A DNA stretch of 64,000 nucleotides from Winogradskyella bathintestinalis (GCF_030407435.1 NZ_JASDDK010000004.1:271617-335616); one strand, 5' to 3'; positions 28,801 to 39,146 are shown, counted from the first letter of the stretch. Translations and numbers: made by a program. The notes: generated by a model from the sequence alone, not told the origin.

Positions 28801-31205
28801 CAAGTCACACTACCGTCTCCATGTGATGTGGCTTTATAGACTAATTTATCCGTTTTTGAAAGCCAACGATCTTTAAATTCATAATCAAAAACGGTTTGAT
28901 TTGATTGGCCACAGATGTAATAAATATTCCGGAAATCGTCGTTATCCAATTCAGTATTCAAAAATGTTCTGATACTATCTCTATATATTTTAAAATCCTT
29001 TAAAGCTTCTGCATTGTCCTTTGGATCTGGCATATGTTTTAAATTGGTCTTGGCATTCAATGTTTTCCAAAATGTTTGATGCCAGAAAGGTCGATTCACT
29101 TCATCTTCCTCAATGGGTAATAACTCAAATATGCCTGGATATTTCCAAAGCTCCTCTAAAAGTTCTTTTCGATTATGCTTAAAATCTATAAACGCCAATT
29201 GCTTTACACGCTTAGCATGACCAGTTAGCACCTCCATAATTAAATAAGACCCTAACCAAGGTGTACCCAACATTATGAATCTGTTGTGTACATTTTCCTT
29301 GAACTTAGACCAGGTGTCTGCATAATCCATCATACATTGCCTAACTACCAAACCACCCATAGAATGTGCTATAATATGAATTTTTGAACTACTCGACTGA
29401 AGGTACTCATCCAACTGATTTTTTAAATCTTCTGCAGCACCTTTTACTGACTTTCGCCAATCGAACTGAAAAGTTAAGACATCGTATTTTTCAGATAAAT
29501 GATCGGCTAATCCGTAATAGTATTTTTTAATAATACCACTAGCTGCGACATTTTTCGCATTGATACCTAACTTTTTAACAATGGCTCCGCGGTTCAATTC
29601 GGGCATATCTACCCATTGCTCTTCATTATTATTGGCAATCGTTGAACCCATAATTCCGGGCACAACAATTACAATGTCTTTGGTAATGATCTCTGGCTTT
29701 TTCTTAAAACCTTCCATTGATAATGGATCGAGCAAAATACCACGTTCACCTTCGGTGTAAATGTGTTTTTTAAATAAAATGGTAGGATTGTTTTCGTTAG
29801 CATTAAGAGCTTCCAATATGGCTTTACTTGAATTATTAGCCGAAAAATAATTGAAATGATTCGTCGTATCACCTTCTGCCAGAAACTTATAAATACCATT
29901 TTTTCTTTTAATACCGTGTTCCATACGTTGCGTATCCACTACCAAATCATTATCCGCACGATAAAACAAATTCGCTAATATCACTTTTAAGGAATTGAAA
30001 TTAATCCCTTTGGCATCGGCATCTCCTGCAATATTGTACAAATCACTTACAACCGCAGTATCGGAAGCGTTCATCATTTTTTGGAAGAGCGATTCAGGCA
30101 TCATAGCATTTAAACCTGGCAGTACTTCTGGATTTTCCTTTTGACTAACCATTTCTAACAAAAATGCTTTTACGGCATGATAAATCGGATTTCCTGCTCC
30201 AAATGCTAATACTACAGCATTTAAAAACAAATTGAAAAAATGATCAACTCGACGTGACAAAATGGTTGTTCCACTTGCAGGTGCAGCCACACGAATCACT
30301 TTATTGACCGTTATTTTTTTCTTTTTAGCCAATTCATTAATGGCTGTCATTATCTGTTGATTGCCTTCTTCATTTTCTTCATCATCTAAAATGCCAATCT
30401 CTGTAGTGCTGAAACCTATAATCGGATTTCTACGATCGCATTTGGCTAAAATATCGGCAACTAAACCACCTCTAGAATGGCTCAGAATATCTAAGTTGCA
30501 TTCTTTGGGACATTCTTTAAGAAAATCTAAAGCATTTTGAAGTGGACTCACTGAAAGTGTATAATGTTCTAAAGCAAAAATGCGATTTTCATATATACCA
30601 ATTATGTCATGCCATGCTTCGTTATTATCATTCAATTTATGAAACGCATCAATGGCCGTGGATAACGTACCATGTAACAGTAACAGAACAGGTTTTGAAT
30701 TATTAAAGTTATTCGTGTTTTCTATTCTTGTAAATTTTGAATCGATTTGATACAAACCCGGATGGGATTGTACGCGTTTATCGTAGGCTTTAGCTAATTC
30801 TTTAATACCCAATTTCGCTATATCTTTTTTAGTGACCTTAGGCTTAAATACACTAAAAACTTTTACTATAGCGCGGTCTATGATCCCTCGATTCTCGTTT
30901 TCTGAAAGTAATTGAATGTCAAAAACATAGTCTTCATTAGAAAGCGAACGCTTGGCCAATACTTTTTTTCCGTAAATATCCTGAACATCTTCAGGATGTC
31001 CTATCCATTCGGTATTATCGGAAAATTGAAGTGCCACAATATCGTGTTCATCAAAATTAACGGTGTTGACTTCATTTTGTGAACGTGTAGCTGAAACTTC
31101 TATATATGATTTTAATTCATATTTCTGATCGAGGGTTTTCGGAACAATATAGTCTATAGACGACGTTTCTCGATTTACTCCAATTATTTTTGCTGTTTTG
31201 CTCAT
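25833..31205 (-). CDS. Giant two-hydrolase plus CHAT (caspase-like) protein
   Basis: A 1790-residue cytoplasmic-looking protein (no signal peptide). Residues about 170-290 are a first alpha/beta-hydrolase fold: oxyanion-type LLLLHGT with H178 and nucleophile elbow SHSRGG (S244). Residues about 500-650 are a second, lecithin:cholesterol-acyltransferase/PGAP1-like hydrolase: VVPGIMGS and nucleophile AHSMGG (S615). Residues about 1255-1450 are a CHAT protease domain: ALIVGDPVYD, MMHFAGHGIYD with catalytic H1318 and FINCCFSG with C1358 as the likely nucleophile. The last 300 residues are helical, TPR-like. CHAT domains are caspase-relative proteases often used in bacterial conflict or programmed death; the lipase-like parts could attack membrane lipids. 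Activation signal and substrates are unknown. All three sets of catalytic residues appear intact, so this is not a relic. Confidence 0.9.
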   Translation of the reverse strand: MSKTAKIIGVNRETSSIDYIVPKTLDQKYELKSYIEVSATRSQNEVNTVNFDEHDIVALQFSDNTEWIGHPEDVQDIYGKKVLAKRSLSNEDYVFDIQLLSENENRGIIDRAIVKVFSVFKPKVTKKDIAKLGIKELAKAYDKRVQSHPGLYQIDSKFTRIENTNNFNNSKPVLLLLHGTLSTAIDAFHKLNDNNEAWHDIIGIYENRIFALEHYTLSVSPLQNALDFLKECPKECNLDILSHSRGGLVADILAKCDRRNPIIGFSTTEIGILDDEENEEGNQQIMTAINELAKKKKITVNKVIRVAAPASGTTILSRRVDHFFNLFLNAVVLAFGAGNPIYHAVKAFLLEMVSQKENPEVLPGLNAMMPESLFQKMMNASDTAVVSDLYNIAGDADAKGINFNSLKVILANLFYRADNDLVVDTQRMEHGIKRKNGIYKFLAEGDTTNHFNYFSANNSSKAILEALNANENNPTILFKKHIYTEGERGILLDPLSMEGFKKKPEIITKDIVIVVPGIMGSTIANNNEEQWVDMPELNRGAIVKKLGINAKNVAASGIIKKYYYGLADHLSEKYDVLTFQFDWRKSVKGAAEDLKNQLDEYLQSSSSKIHIIAHSMGGLVVRQCMMDYADTWSKFKENVHNRFIMLGTPWLGSYLIMEVLTGHAKRVKQLAFIDFKHNRKELLEELWKYPGIFELLPIEEDEVNRPFWHQTFWKTLNAKTNLKHMPDPKDNAEALKDFKIYRDSIRTFLNTELDNDDFRNIYYICGQSNQTVFDYEFKDRWLSKTDKLVYKATSHGDGSVTWKTGIPKQLLNTPNLYYTHTSHGDLANEDYIFHGISDILETGTTNRLSNQQPASRSGEIISEVFESPEPLYDSKAVVDALFGTHKAVEPETEFFNVKIIHGDLKMSSYPVMVGHFFMDLILSSEKALDSYLDNRLSQRLSIGYYPGEIGESEVFFNLKTKPKGAIVCGLGNTGSLTSYVLSKTVKQAVLKYAMFMRDNYTLPSAKKYATGISFVLMGIGYGKLPIEDSMKGILLGVAEANAQIKETGEGLKLIKDIEIVNYYESVASEAYFSLSRLYRTDNRVSFTYDRGIATRPGAKKKKTFANYGYDWWFNLHINSVKEIRKSNQEDEKVSGFRYFASNGLARVEHEMVGIGLNKIDHLLAEMSVSSNWDERLSKSLFEMLIPNDFKNTFRNQNNLVLKLDKFAAQIPWELLHDCRTTEIPASVTSSFIRQLISEETTRFNQVGFHNKDALIVGDPVYDQEGLSPLPAAKAEAEWVSSKLTKESYNVNLLLNSNAKNIMMELFSRHYMMMHFAGHGIYDPENNNIGIAIGSGICIDPAMINQLGYVPEFVFINCCFSGVVNAQDDKYSQNRYRLAANIGTQLIEMGVKAIVIAGWAVDDSAAKVFSETFYERMLQGYDFGSAVQFARFECYQQHKHSNTWGAYQCYGNQFYKFNDRQKLDRNNQEYVVSSQVHTDLDNLLISIRDKKEEEKSALAKLDAYIDRAEASKLLDAMVLEKEALIYDELGNVEVAFQKYKGLFQFDNGNYSIKALEQYCLVQSYRLEGVIESAVKSKKKDAVGTAILEYLNEIRLLTLAGRNASRLNIVGNAYKLTAKHLDDKEEIDQLKTAYSYYNEAIEMASDKYSGQYLDALSNMLLVGHILENLGDKKLLDRLKTNKAFTEVTDLVKHLTDYRQELDDFDKADLDISVLIGMTEISYAILLISKTNETNHDQKILGWYKEIFNQIYSPRYIKIEMLQIDFLLHYVKDNDIVECLEAIKIELNNLLKN

Positions 31206-31207
31206 GG

Positions 31208-32956
31208 CTAGTTCTTTATAGTGTTAACAGGCAATCCTGGAAGATTAAATGGAAGGTTGATACCAAAAAACCAGTAGAAATTATCAATAGTGGTATTATA
31301 ATTTATGCCGATACTAATAATATCTTTAAAAGCCGTTGTGATGAGTCCGACACCAAATTCTGGCGAACCGTCTGTATTAAAATCGGGCGAAGCGAAATTG
31401 AGCCCAACGCCAAAATCAATAAACTCGTTGTAGAAATACGATTTACTGGAACCGAATTTAAGTAATATTGACGCTGATGGTGCATAAAAGAAATCACGAT
31501 TGGATTGAAGATTAAGATCATCTTTATTAAACGGATTCGCAAAAATTAAACCTACGGCTACTTCTGAGCGTGCACCAATTAATTGTATGGTAAATTCCCG
31601 TTGCTCTAGCGTAAAAATTTGTTCAGGTGTGTTTTCAACTTTTGATGGAATTCTCAGAATGGCTTCAATCAATAATTCATCTCCATTTTGTCGTTTGCCA
31701 GTGTCTTTAAGGTTGATGAAACCTTTATCAGGAAGATTGTCCAATGAAAAAGAAAGCACCTCATCACCTATGGATTTGTTGGCTATGTAATTGGTTTGTA
31801 ATCCAAAAAGTAAAGATATTCCGTTTTCAAGTTTTTTGATGTTGGTTTGAACTTCAATATAACAAGTGTTAAATTCGTTCAACAACGGCGAAAAATCAGC
31901 AGCAAGATCGGTTTGGCTTAGTAAGGTTTTGAAATCTGAAATATTTGTATCTATATTTTTCAGGCTATCAACTACGGACAATGCTCGATTCTTAATTTGC
32001 AACAAAACACCAATATTCCATTGACGTAAATCTGTTTTTAGTATTTGATAAAGCGTTTCAAATTGATGGATTGCAGATTGTAAAGCTGAAATTTTTACTT
32101 TTATTTCGACAGGAATCACATCATTCAGTTCCATATTTTGTATTAAATCGATACTGTTATTTTTAAACGCTATAACACATGAAAGACTTCCAAACTCGTC
32201 AATTAATTTCGCTTTAAGTGTTTGAAACAATTGAAATTCCCGTTCATTATTTTCTTTTGCAATTTCGGCCAAAGCCTCCAATTGTTGTTGATCTTCGGCA
32301 GAGAGACTTGTGACCCAACGTTCCACAGTAAAAAAGTCACGGTTTGAATACGTATCGTAATTCTGAATATGAACGCGATCACCGCCACTTACATCTTTCT
32401 TATAAGCTACAACACTGACGTTATATTGGTTGGTTTCAATCGTTTTTAATTCGGCTTTAATAGTTGAAATGTCATTGTTTAAGTTTGAAATAATGTAAGA
32501 TTCCAAAGAATTTCCTCTGACAAAAGCTTCATTTGTAAAAAATTCTGCAGATAACTCTTCATATCGACTTGATAAAATAGGGTCCGATTGAACCTCAGTT
32601 AAAAAACCATCCATAATCTCAAAAAAGGTTTTTTGTTCTTCTGCCGAAGGCATTTGGTTTTCTAAAATTGAAATTACAGCACTTTGATTTCGCAATGCTT
32701 GTTGCAAGCGAATTAATTGGGATTCTAATTCTACGGTTTCATTTAACTGTGGAAATTGACTTTTTATAGCCAGTAACAGTTTTTCTTTTGAAACCTGTAT
32801 TTCTAGCGTACTGTTGATTTCAATAATTTGTGCTTTATCAATTTCAACTACCCGCTTATCTCCTTTGTAACTTTCGGACACGGTGATAATTTGACAATTC
32901 GCAGTTGTATAAATACTGAATAGAACAAGTGTTATGGCATACTTTAAAACGATCAT
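31208..32956 (-). CDS. Secreted coiled-coil protein with possible C-terminal barrel
   Basis: A 582-residue protein with a signal peptide (MIVLKYAITLVLFSIYTTANCQ). Residues about 50-400 are mostly helical with coiled-coil character (LESQLIRLQQALRNQ, EEQKTFFEIMDGFL, ALQSAIHQFETLYQIL). The last 150 residues switch to alternating aromatic beta strands (FDFFYAPSASILLKFG-like, FIDFGVGLNFASP, ISIGINYNTTIDNFYWFFGINL) that fit an outer-membrane barrel or a beta sandwich. No family is recognised. The stop codon is 2 bases before the CHAT gene's start, implying tight coupling. It could present the operon's products at the envelope or sense envelope damage; this is inference. Confidence 0.7.
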   Translation of the reverse strand: MIVLKYAITLVLFSIYTTANCQIITVSESYKGDKRVVEIDKAQIIEINSTLEIQVSKEKLLLAIKSQFPQLNETVELESQLIRLQQALRNQSAVISILENQMPSAEEQKTFFEIMDGFLTEVQSDPILSSRYEELSAEFFTNEAFVRGNSLESYIISNLNNDISTIKAELKTIETNQYNVSVVAYKKDVSGGDRVHIQNYDTYSNRDFFTVERWVTSLSAEDQQQLEALAEIAKENNEREFQLFQTLKAKLIDEFGSLSCVIAFKNNSIDLIQNMELNDVIPVEIKVKISALQSAIHQFETLYQILKTDLRQWNIGVLLQIKNRALSVVDSLKNIDTNISDFKTLLSQTDLAADFSPLLNEFNTCYIEVQTNIKKLENGISLLFGLQTNYIANKSIGDEVLSFSLDNLPDKGFINLKDTGKRQNGDELLIEAILRIPSKVENTPEQIFTLEQREFTIQLIGARSEVAVGLIFANPFNKDDLNLQSNRDFFYAPSASILLKFGSSKSYFYNEFIDFGVGLNFASPDFNTDGSPEFGVGLITTAFKDIISIGINYNTTIDNFYWFFGINLPFNLPGLPVNTIKN

Positions 32957-32968
32957 ATTGCGTATATT

Positions 32969-33391
32969 TTACGAGGTGACAAATGGAATATCATGAGATT
33001 GGGCTCGAAAAAAGGATTGTTGTAAACTAGCATAGGATAGTTGGCCGTTTTTAAGAATAATGCCATCAATTTGATCTAGTATTGGCGAAAAACAGAAGCA
33101 TTTTATGTTGTCGTATTCTTCATCGGAATGTTCGGCATCAGAAGCTTTGAGATGTACTTTAAAGGTATCGGATAAGGTATTGTAGTTTCTAATCCAGAGT
33201 ACCCAACGTTCCATTTTAAAATAAGAAAGTAGTGCCAAATTATCGGCTTTGGTAATCGCGTCCCTTACGGTTTCAGTATCACCAATAATGACCATAATGA
33301 TCATCATTTCCTTTTCAATAAAAGATTTAAATATAGATTCTGCCAGAGCGGCATCATCCAACGGAATAATCGTAGTGCGCTTGAGATTCAT
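32969..33391 (-). CDS. Unrecognised 140-residue protein, first gene of the CHAT operon
   Basis: ATG-initiated. The N-terminal part (SIFKSFIEKEMMIIMVIIGDTETVRDAITKADNLALLSYF) alternates helices with a hydrophobic strand MIIMVIIGDTE, suggesting a small alpha/beta fold. There is a short acidic stretch (DAEHSDEEYDN) and a strand-rich end. No signal peptide, DNA-binding motif or catalytic signature is visible. It is 12 bases upstream of the coiled-coil protein gene and, as the first gene of the operon, could be a regulator or adaptor; I have no direct support for either. I do not recognise a family. Confidence 0.6.
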   Translation of the reverse strand: MNLKRTTIIPLDDAALAESIFKSFIEKEMMIIMVIIGDTETVRDAITKADNLALLSYFKMERWVLWIRNYNTLSDTFKVHLKASDAEHSDEEYDNIKCFCFSPILDQIDGIILKNGQLSYASLQQSFFRAQSHDIPFVTS

Positions 33392-33957
33392 AGTATATAG
33401 ATTTAGACCTTTTGAACTAAATAACTGTTACATACATTGGTTTAAGTTATTTAAGAATTAAAGTGGAATTATGAGACTAAAATCACATAACAACACCAGA
33501 ATTTATTGAATAACCATAAGGGTATAAATACTATTAAAAAATTTCAGTGTGTCTTAAATATCGTATTAGGGAAAGTATTAGGATTTATAAATTTAATAAA
33601 ATTAAACTAATAATCAAATAGTTACAGTACTATTTATACATGATTGATACTTTTATAATTCAATTACAGTCCTAAATTTGACAGCCATATATTGATATTC
33701 TAAATTGAAATTCACGAATATCAGACCTAAATTAGAAGAAATATTGTGGGACTGATTAACTACATAAATACCTCACAACTGCTGATTCAAAAATAACAGC
33801 TAACGTTGGACTCTTCGAGCTAAGGAATATAACTAGAATTGTAAGATTATAAAATAGATAAGCATATATAAATTTTGAATCAATATTAGAAGTTCTGCAT
33901 AATTGTTTGAGACATTATCATTGTAACAAAAATAACATGACATTCTAATTTCAAGTC
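33392..33957. other. AT-rich intergenic region upstream of the CHAT operon
   Basis: No supported gene on either strand. The operon's promoter should lie here, but no good TAnnTTTG box was found. A spaced inverted repeat (TGATATTC at 33693-33700, GAATATCA at 33716-33723) is present; its role is unknown. Confidence 0.4.
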
Positions 33958-33987
33958 AAAAAAAATCCCAGACTATAAAGTCTGGGA
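33958..33987 (-). terminator. Intrinsic terminator, minus strand
   Basis: A perfect 9-base-pair GC-rich stem (TCCCAGACT at 33966-33974 with AGTCTGGGA at 33979-33987) and a 4-base loop are followed on the minus strand by eight Ts (33965-33958). It is the expected 3' end of the DUF3467 transcript, about 240 bases past that gene's stop codon; the long 3' region is unusual. Confidence 0.8.
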
Positions 33988-34229
33988 AATTAAATATTAA
34001 GAATAATATATAAAAGTATTGACAATTTTATAGTCACTTTTTAAATGAAATTTTTTGCGAAAAGTTTATGCTGAATGATAATTATGTAATAATTATATTA
34101 TCCAATAAGATCCTCTCAAAACTTTATGCTTATCTAATTCGACAAAATTTAAATGGTCTTAATCCTTGCTCTAAAAATAAGATTCTAGTACCACTAAATA
34201 TGTCGTTTAATTGAAATTCGAATTAATTA

Positions 34230-34550
34230 TTAAGCTTGTCCCGTTGGACCAAAATTGAGCGGTATTGGTGGTTGTTCGTAATCCTTTATTTCACCATGAG
34301 CTTTTTCAAAGCGGTCAACATTATCACTTAAAGCTTTTAATAAACGTTTAGCATGTTGAGGTGTTAAAATTATACGTGACTTAACTTTACTTTTCGGTGT
34401 ACCAGGCATAATACTAACGAAATCAACTACAAACTCTGAAACAGAATGATTGATAATCGCTAGGTTAGAGTAGGTACCTTCTGCTACTTTTTCGTCTAAT
34501 TCTATGTTTATTTGTCCTTTTTTTTGAGGATTCTTTTTTTCGTCTGCCAT
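34230..34550 (-). CDS. DUF3467 protein
   Basis: A 106-residue protein with a basic lysine-rich start (MADEKKNPQKKGQINIELDEKVAEGTYSNLAIINHS) followed by the DUF3467 core (FVVDFVSIMPGTPKSKVKSRIILTPQHAKRLLKALSDNVDRFEKAHG). Its position next to rpoC is, as I recall, conserved in Bacteroidota. The molecular role is not established to my knowledge. It is transcribed in the same direction as rpoBC, but a terminator at 34688-34720 separates it, so it probably has its own promoter between 34551 and 34687 or depends on read-through. Confidence 0.9.
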   Translation of the reverse strand: MADEKKNPQKKGQINIELDEKVAEGTYSNLAIINHSVSEFVVDFVSIMPGTPKSKVKSRIILTPQHAKRLLKALSDNVDRFEKAHGEIKDYEQPPIPLNFGPTGQA

Positions 34551-34566
34551 CTTAATTTTTGTTAAG

Positions 34567-34584
34567 CTTCCACGAAAGTGGAAG
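34567..34584. repeat. Small REP-like palindrome
   Basis: CTTCCAC and GTGGAAG form a perfect 7-base-pair stem with a GAAA tetraloop (34574-34577), upstream of the DUF3467 gene. The design resembles the palindrome at 47646-47663 in the tRNA cluster, so both may belong to a family of dispersed repeats. Confidence 0.5.
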
Positions 34585-34687
34585 TCTATATTTTAAATCT
34601 TTTAATTCCCAAGTAAAGAGGGAATATCGTTATGTTAGTTAATTTAATATCTAAAAGGTTTTTATAACCCTGTAAAAATTGAAATTT

Positions 34688-34720
34688 AAAAAGCCTTCAG
34701 GTTTAATAACTTGAAGGCTT
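34688..34720 (-). terminator. Intrinsic terminator of the rpoBC operon
   Basis: A 9-base-pair stem (AAGCCTTCA at 34691-34699 with TGAAGGCTT at 34712-34720) is followed on the minus strand by a T tract. It lies about 100 bases past the rpoC stop codon. Confidence 0.75.
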
Positions 34721-34824
34721 TTATCTGTTATATGTACTTAAGAATGAGATCCTGAATTAAATTCAGAATAAATTCGACTATTAGATTTTACTTCGCTTTC
34801 GGCTCGATAAAATCCGTGCATCAT

Positions 34825-37800
34825 TTAATTAAAATTCATCTCTTCTTTAGCCTTCATCATTTCATTAAATTCTTGTTTAGAACCAACGATGATGTTTTCA
34901 TATTCTCTAACTCCAGTACCTGCAGGTATTCTATGACCCACAATTACATTTTCTTTAAGTCCTTCAAGAGAATCTATTTTACCATTTACAGCCGCTTCGT
35001 TAAGAACTTTTGTTGTTTCTTGGAACGATGCTGCAGATATAAACGACTTCGTCTGTAACGAAGCTCTTGTAATACCTTGTAATATTGGAGTTGCAGTCGC
35101 AGGACTAGCGTCTCTAGCAGTTACAAGATTCTTATCTTCTCTTCGTAGACTAGAATTCTCATCTCTTAAATCTCTTACCGTTACAATTTGACCAGACTTT
35201 AAGTTCTGAGAATCACCAGCATCTTCAACCACTTTCATTCCGAAAATCTTATCGTTTTCTTCAATGAAATCTGATTTATGAACTAATTGGTTTTCTAAGA
35301 AAATGGTGTCACCAGAATCAATAATTCTAACTTTACGCATCATCTGTCTTACTACAACCTCGAAATGCTTATCATTAATCTTCACACCTTGTAAACGATA
35401 TACTTCTTGTACTTCATTTACTAAGTATTGTTGTACCGCAGAAGGGCCTTTAATGTTAAGAATATCATTTGGTGTTATAGAACCATCAGAAAGAGGCATA
35501 CCTGCTTTTACATAATCATTCTCTTGTACAAGGATCTGATTCGATAATTTCACTAAGTATTTCTTAACCTCACCTAATTTAGATTCGATAATAATCTCAC
35601 GGTTACCACGCTTAATTTTACCAAATGAAACCACACCATCAATCGCACTTACAACAGCTGGATTAGATGGGTTACGTGCTTCAAATAATTCCGTTACACG
35701 AGGAAGACCACCAGTAATATCACCAGCTTTAGCCGATTTACGAGGTATTTTAACCAAAATCTTACCGATTTCAATTTTATCACCATCATCGATCATAATG
35801 TGAGCACCTACTGGTAAATTGTAAGAACGGATAGTTTCACCTTTATCATCTTCAATTAATAACGTTGGAATCAACTTCTTGTTTCTAGATTCTGAAATTA
35901 CTTTCTCTTGGAAACCTGTTTGTTCATCAATTTCGACTTGATATGTTACACCTTGCTCAATGTTTTCATATCGCACCTTACCGGCAAATTCCGAAATAAT
36001 TACACCATTATATGGATCCCATTGAGAAATCACATCTCCCTTCTTCACTTTATCACCTGGTTGCACATAAATAAATGAACCATACGTAATATTATTAGTA
36101 CTTAAAACAATACCTGTTTTGGCATCAATTAATTTCAATTCTGAAGTTCTAGAGATCACTACATCAACTTCGTTGCCTTCGTTATCTTTAGATTTTACAG
36201 TCTTTAAATCTTCGATTTCTGCAATACCATCAAACTTAACTGTTAATTTATTATCTTCAGAAATGTTACTTGCAATACCACCCACGTGGAATGTACGTAA
36301 CGTTAACTGTGTACCTGGTTCTCCAATGGACTGCGCGGCTACTACACCAACAGCTTCACCACGTTGAACCATTTTACCTGTAGCTAAATTACGACCGTAA
36401 CATTTCACACAGATACCTTTCTTGGCTTCACAAGATAATGGTGAACGAACCTCAATTGAATCTAATGGAGAATCACCAATTTTCTTAGCGATAATATCAT
36501 CAATATGGCCACCAGCTTCTACCAATAACTCTTCAGTTAATGGGTTGTAAACATCATTTAAAGATGTTCTACCAACAATTCTAGCTTCTAATTTTTCAAC
36601 AATTTCTTCATTCTTCTTAAGTGCAGAAACTTCAATCCCTCTTAAAGTACCACAATCCTCTTCATAAACGATAACATCTTGAGATACATCTACTAAACGA
36701 CGTGTTAAGTAACCTGCATCGGCAGTTTTAAGAGCCGTATCTGCAAGTCCTTTACGTGCACCGTGAGTAGAAATAAAGTATTCTAAAATTGAAAGACCTT
36801 CCTTAAAATTAGAAAGAATTGGATTTTCAATAATTTCACCACCAGCAGCTGTAGATTTTTTAGGCTTAGCCATTAATCCACGCATACCAGTTAACTGACG
36901 AATTTGTTCTTTAGAACCCCTTGCACCAGAATCAAGCATCATAAACACCGAGTTAAATCCTTGTTGATCTTCTCGGATACGTTTCATTGATAATTCTGTC
37001 AATTCAGCATTTGTTGAAGTCCAAATATCAATAACTTGGTTATAACGTTCGTTGTTGGTAATAAGTCCCATATTATAGTTACCCATAATACCATCAACTT
37101 GCTTGTTTGCTGAATCAATCATGCCTTGCTTCTCAGCTGGAATAATAATATCACCTAAACTGAATGATAATCCACCTTGAAAGGCGAATTTGTATCCTAA
37201 TGTTTTAATCTCATCTAAGAAATCAGCTGTTTCAGGTACACTTGTCTTTTTAAGAATACCATGAATAATTTCTCTTAATGATTTTTTAGTTAATACCTCA
37301 TTAATATAACCAGCTGCAGCAGGTACTTTTTCATTAAAAAGTACACGACCTACAGTCGTTTCTATAATTTGTTTAGTAAGCTCGCCTTCTTCATTGAAAT
37401 CGAAAGTTCTTACTTTAATTCCGGCATTTAAGTCTACACGTTTCTCGTTGTAAGCAATAGTAACTTCTTCTGGAGAATAGAACGTTAATCCTTCACCTTT
37501 TACAGTATAGTCTTCATCAGTTTTACGCAACTTGGTCATATAATATAAACCAAGAACCATATCCTGAGAAGGTACAGTAACTGGAGAACCATTAGCTGGG
37601 TTCAAAATATTATGTGAAGCCAACATCAATAACTGACATTCTAAAATAGCTTCTGGTCCTAATGGTAAATGAACCGCCATCTGGTCACCATCGAAATCGG
37701 CATTAAAAGCCGTACACACTAATGGGTGTAACTGAATTGCTTTACCTTCAATAAGCTTAGGTTGGAACGCTTGAATACCAAGTCGGTGTAACGTAGGAGC

Positions 37801-39126
37801 ACGATTTAAAAGAACTGGATGTCCTTTTAAAACATTCTCTAAGATATCCCAAACTACAGGTTCTTTTCTATCTATAATTTTCTTTGCAGATTTAACCGTT
37901 TTTACGATACCTCTTTCAATCAACTTTCTGATGATAAAAGGCTTATAAAGCTCAGCTGCCATTCCTTTTGGCAATCCACATTCAAATAATTTCAATTCTG
38001 GTCCAACAACAATTACAGAACGTGCAGAGTAATCAACACGCTTACCTAGTAAGTTTTGACGGAAACGTCCTTGCTTACCTTTAAGTGAATCTGATAATGA
38101 TTTTAAGGGCCTGTTAGAATCTGTTTTTACTGCTGATGATTTACGTGTGTTATCAAACAATGAATCTACTGATTCTTGCAACATACGTTTTTCATTACGT
38201 AAAATCACTTCCGGTGCTTTTATCTCTACCAAACGCTTTAAACGGTTGTTACGAATAATTACACGACGATATAAATCATTTAAATCTGAAGTTGCAAAAC
38301 GACCACCATCTAAAGGCACTAAAGGTCTTAATTCTGGTGGAATTACAGGAACAGCCTTCATGATCATCCACTCAGGTCTATTTTCTCTATTTAAATTTGA
38401 ATCTCTAAAGGCTTCAACAACTTGTAGACGCTTTAAAGCTTCAGTCTTACGTTGCTTAGAAGTTTCGTTATTCGCTTTATGTCTTAAATCGTAAGATAAT
38501 TGATCTAAATCAATTCTTGCCAATAGGTCTATTAAACATTCCGCACCCATCTTAGCGATGAACTTATTAGGATCCGTATCATCTAAATACTGATTTTCTT
38601 GTGGAATCGATTCTAAAATATTTAGATACTCTTCTTCCGTAAGGAAATCCATTTTTTGAATTGGTTCTCCTTCAGCATTCATGGCAATACCTGGCTGAAT
38701 TACCACATAACGCTCATAATAGATAATCATATCTAATTTCTTAGATGGTAATCCAAGAAGGTAACCTATTTTATTTGGTAACGAACGGAAATACCAGATA
38801 TGCGCAACTGGCACCACCAAATTAATGTGACCAACACGATCTCTACGAACTTTCTTTTCTGTTACTTCTACACCACAACGATCACAAACAATACCTTTAT
38901 AACGTATTCTTTTATATTTACCACAAGCACATTCAAAATCCTTTACAGGACCAAAAATACGCTCACAGAACAAACCATCTCTTTCTGGTTTGTGAGTTCG
39001 ATAATTAATAGTTTCTGGTTTTAAGACCTCACCACGAGATTCTGCCAAAACAGACTCAGGTGACGCTAAACCAATAGAAATTTTATTAAATTTCTGTACT
39101 GTATTCTTATCTTGTTTTCTTGCCAT
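34825..39126 (-). CDS. rpoC: RNA polymerase subunit beta prime
   Basis: The 1433-residue product is the full-length beta-prime subunit. The N-terminal zinc site has C66, C68, C81 and C84 ([16 protein letters not shown]). The catalytic magnesium loop NADFDGDQM holds D477, D479 and D481. The second zinc-cluster segment ([19 protein letters not shown]) and the bridge/trigger region ([25 protein letters not shown]) are intact. The end ([28 protein letters not shown]) is standard. It is last of the core operon, 81 bases after rpoB; that gap forms a large imperfect hairpin. Length fits Bacteroidota RpoC. Confidence 0.99.
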   Translation of the reverse strand: MARKQDKNTVQKFNKISIGLASPESVLAESRGEVLKPETINYRTHKPERDGLFCERIFGPVKDFECACGKYKRIRYKGIVCDRCGVEVTEKKVRRDRVGHINLVVPVAHIWYFRSLPNKIGYLLGLPSKKLDMIIYYERYVVIQPGIAMNAEGEPIQKMDFLTEEEYLNILESIPQENQYLDDTDPNKFIAKMGAECLIDLLARIDLDQLSYDLRHKANNETSKQRKTEALKRLQVVEAFRDSNLNRENRPEWMIMKAVPVIPPELRPLVPLDGGRFATSDLNDLYRRVIIRNNRLKRLVEIKAPEVILRNEKRMLQESVDSLFDNTRKSSAVKTDSNRPLKSLSDSLKGKQGRFRQNLLGKRVDYSARSVIVVGPELKLFECGLPKGMAAELYKPFIIRKLIERGIVKTVKSAKKIIDRKEPVVWDILENVLKGHPVLLNRAPTLHRLGIQAFQPKLIEGKAIQLHPLVCTAFNADFDGDQMAVHLPLGPEAILECQLLMLASHNILNPANGSPVTVPSQDMVLGLYYMTKLRKTDEDYTVKGEGLTFYSPEEVTIAYNEKRVDLNAGIKVRTFDFNEEGELTKQIIETTVGRVLFNEKVPAAAGYINEVLTKKSLREIIHGILKKTSVPETADFLDEIKTLGYKFAFQGGLSFSLGDIIIPAEKQGMIDSANKQVDGIMGNYNMGLITNNERYNQVIDIWTSTNAELTELSMKRIREDQQGFNSVFMMLDSGARGSKEQIRQLTGMRGLMAKPKKSTAAGGEIIENPILSNFKEGLSILEYFISTHGARKGLADTALKTADAGYLTRRLVDVSQDVIVYEEDCGTLRGIEVSALKKNEEIVEKLEARIVGRTSLNDVYNPLTEELLVEAGGHIDDIIAKKIGDSPLDSIEVRSPLSCEAKKGICVKCYGRNLATGKMVQRGEAVGVVAAQSIGEPGTQLTLRTFHVGGIASNISEDNKLTVKFDGIAEIEDLKTVKSKDNEGNEVDVVISRTSELKLIDAKTGIVLSTNNITYGSFIYVQPGDKVKKGDVISQWDPYNGVIISEFAGKVRYENIEQGVTYQVEIDEQTGFQEKVISESRNKKLIPTLLIEDDKGETIRSYNLPVGAHIMIDDGDKIEIGKILVKIPRKSAKAGDITGGLPRVTELFEARNPSNPAVVSAIDGVVSFGKIKRGNREIIIESKLGEVKKYLVKLSNQILVQENDYVKAGMPLSDGSITPNDILNIKGPSAVQQYLVNEVQEVYRLQGVKINDKHFEVVVRQMMRKVRIIDSGDTIFLENQLVHKSDFIEENDKIFGMKVVEDAGDSQNLKSGQIVTVRDLRDENSSLRREDKNLVTARDASPATATPILQGITRASLQTKSFISAASFQETTKVLNEAAVNGKIDSLEGLKENVIVGHRIPAGTGVREYENIIVGSKQEFNEMMKAKEEMNFN

Positions 39127-39146
39127 TTCTTTATAGTATTCAGTCG

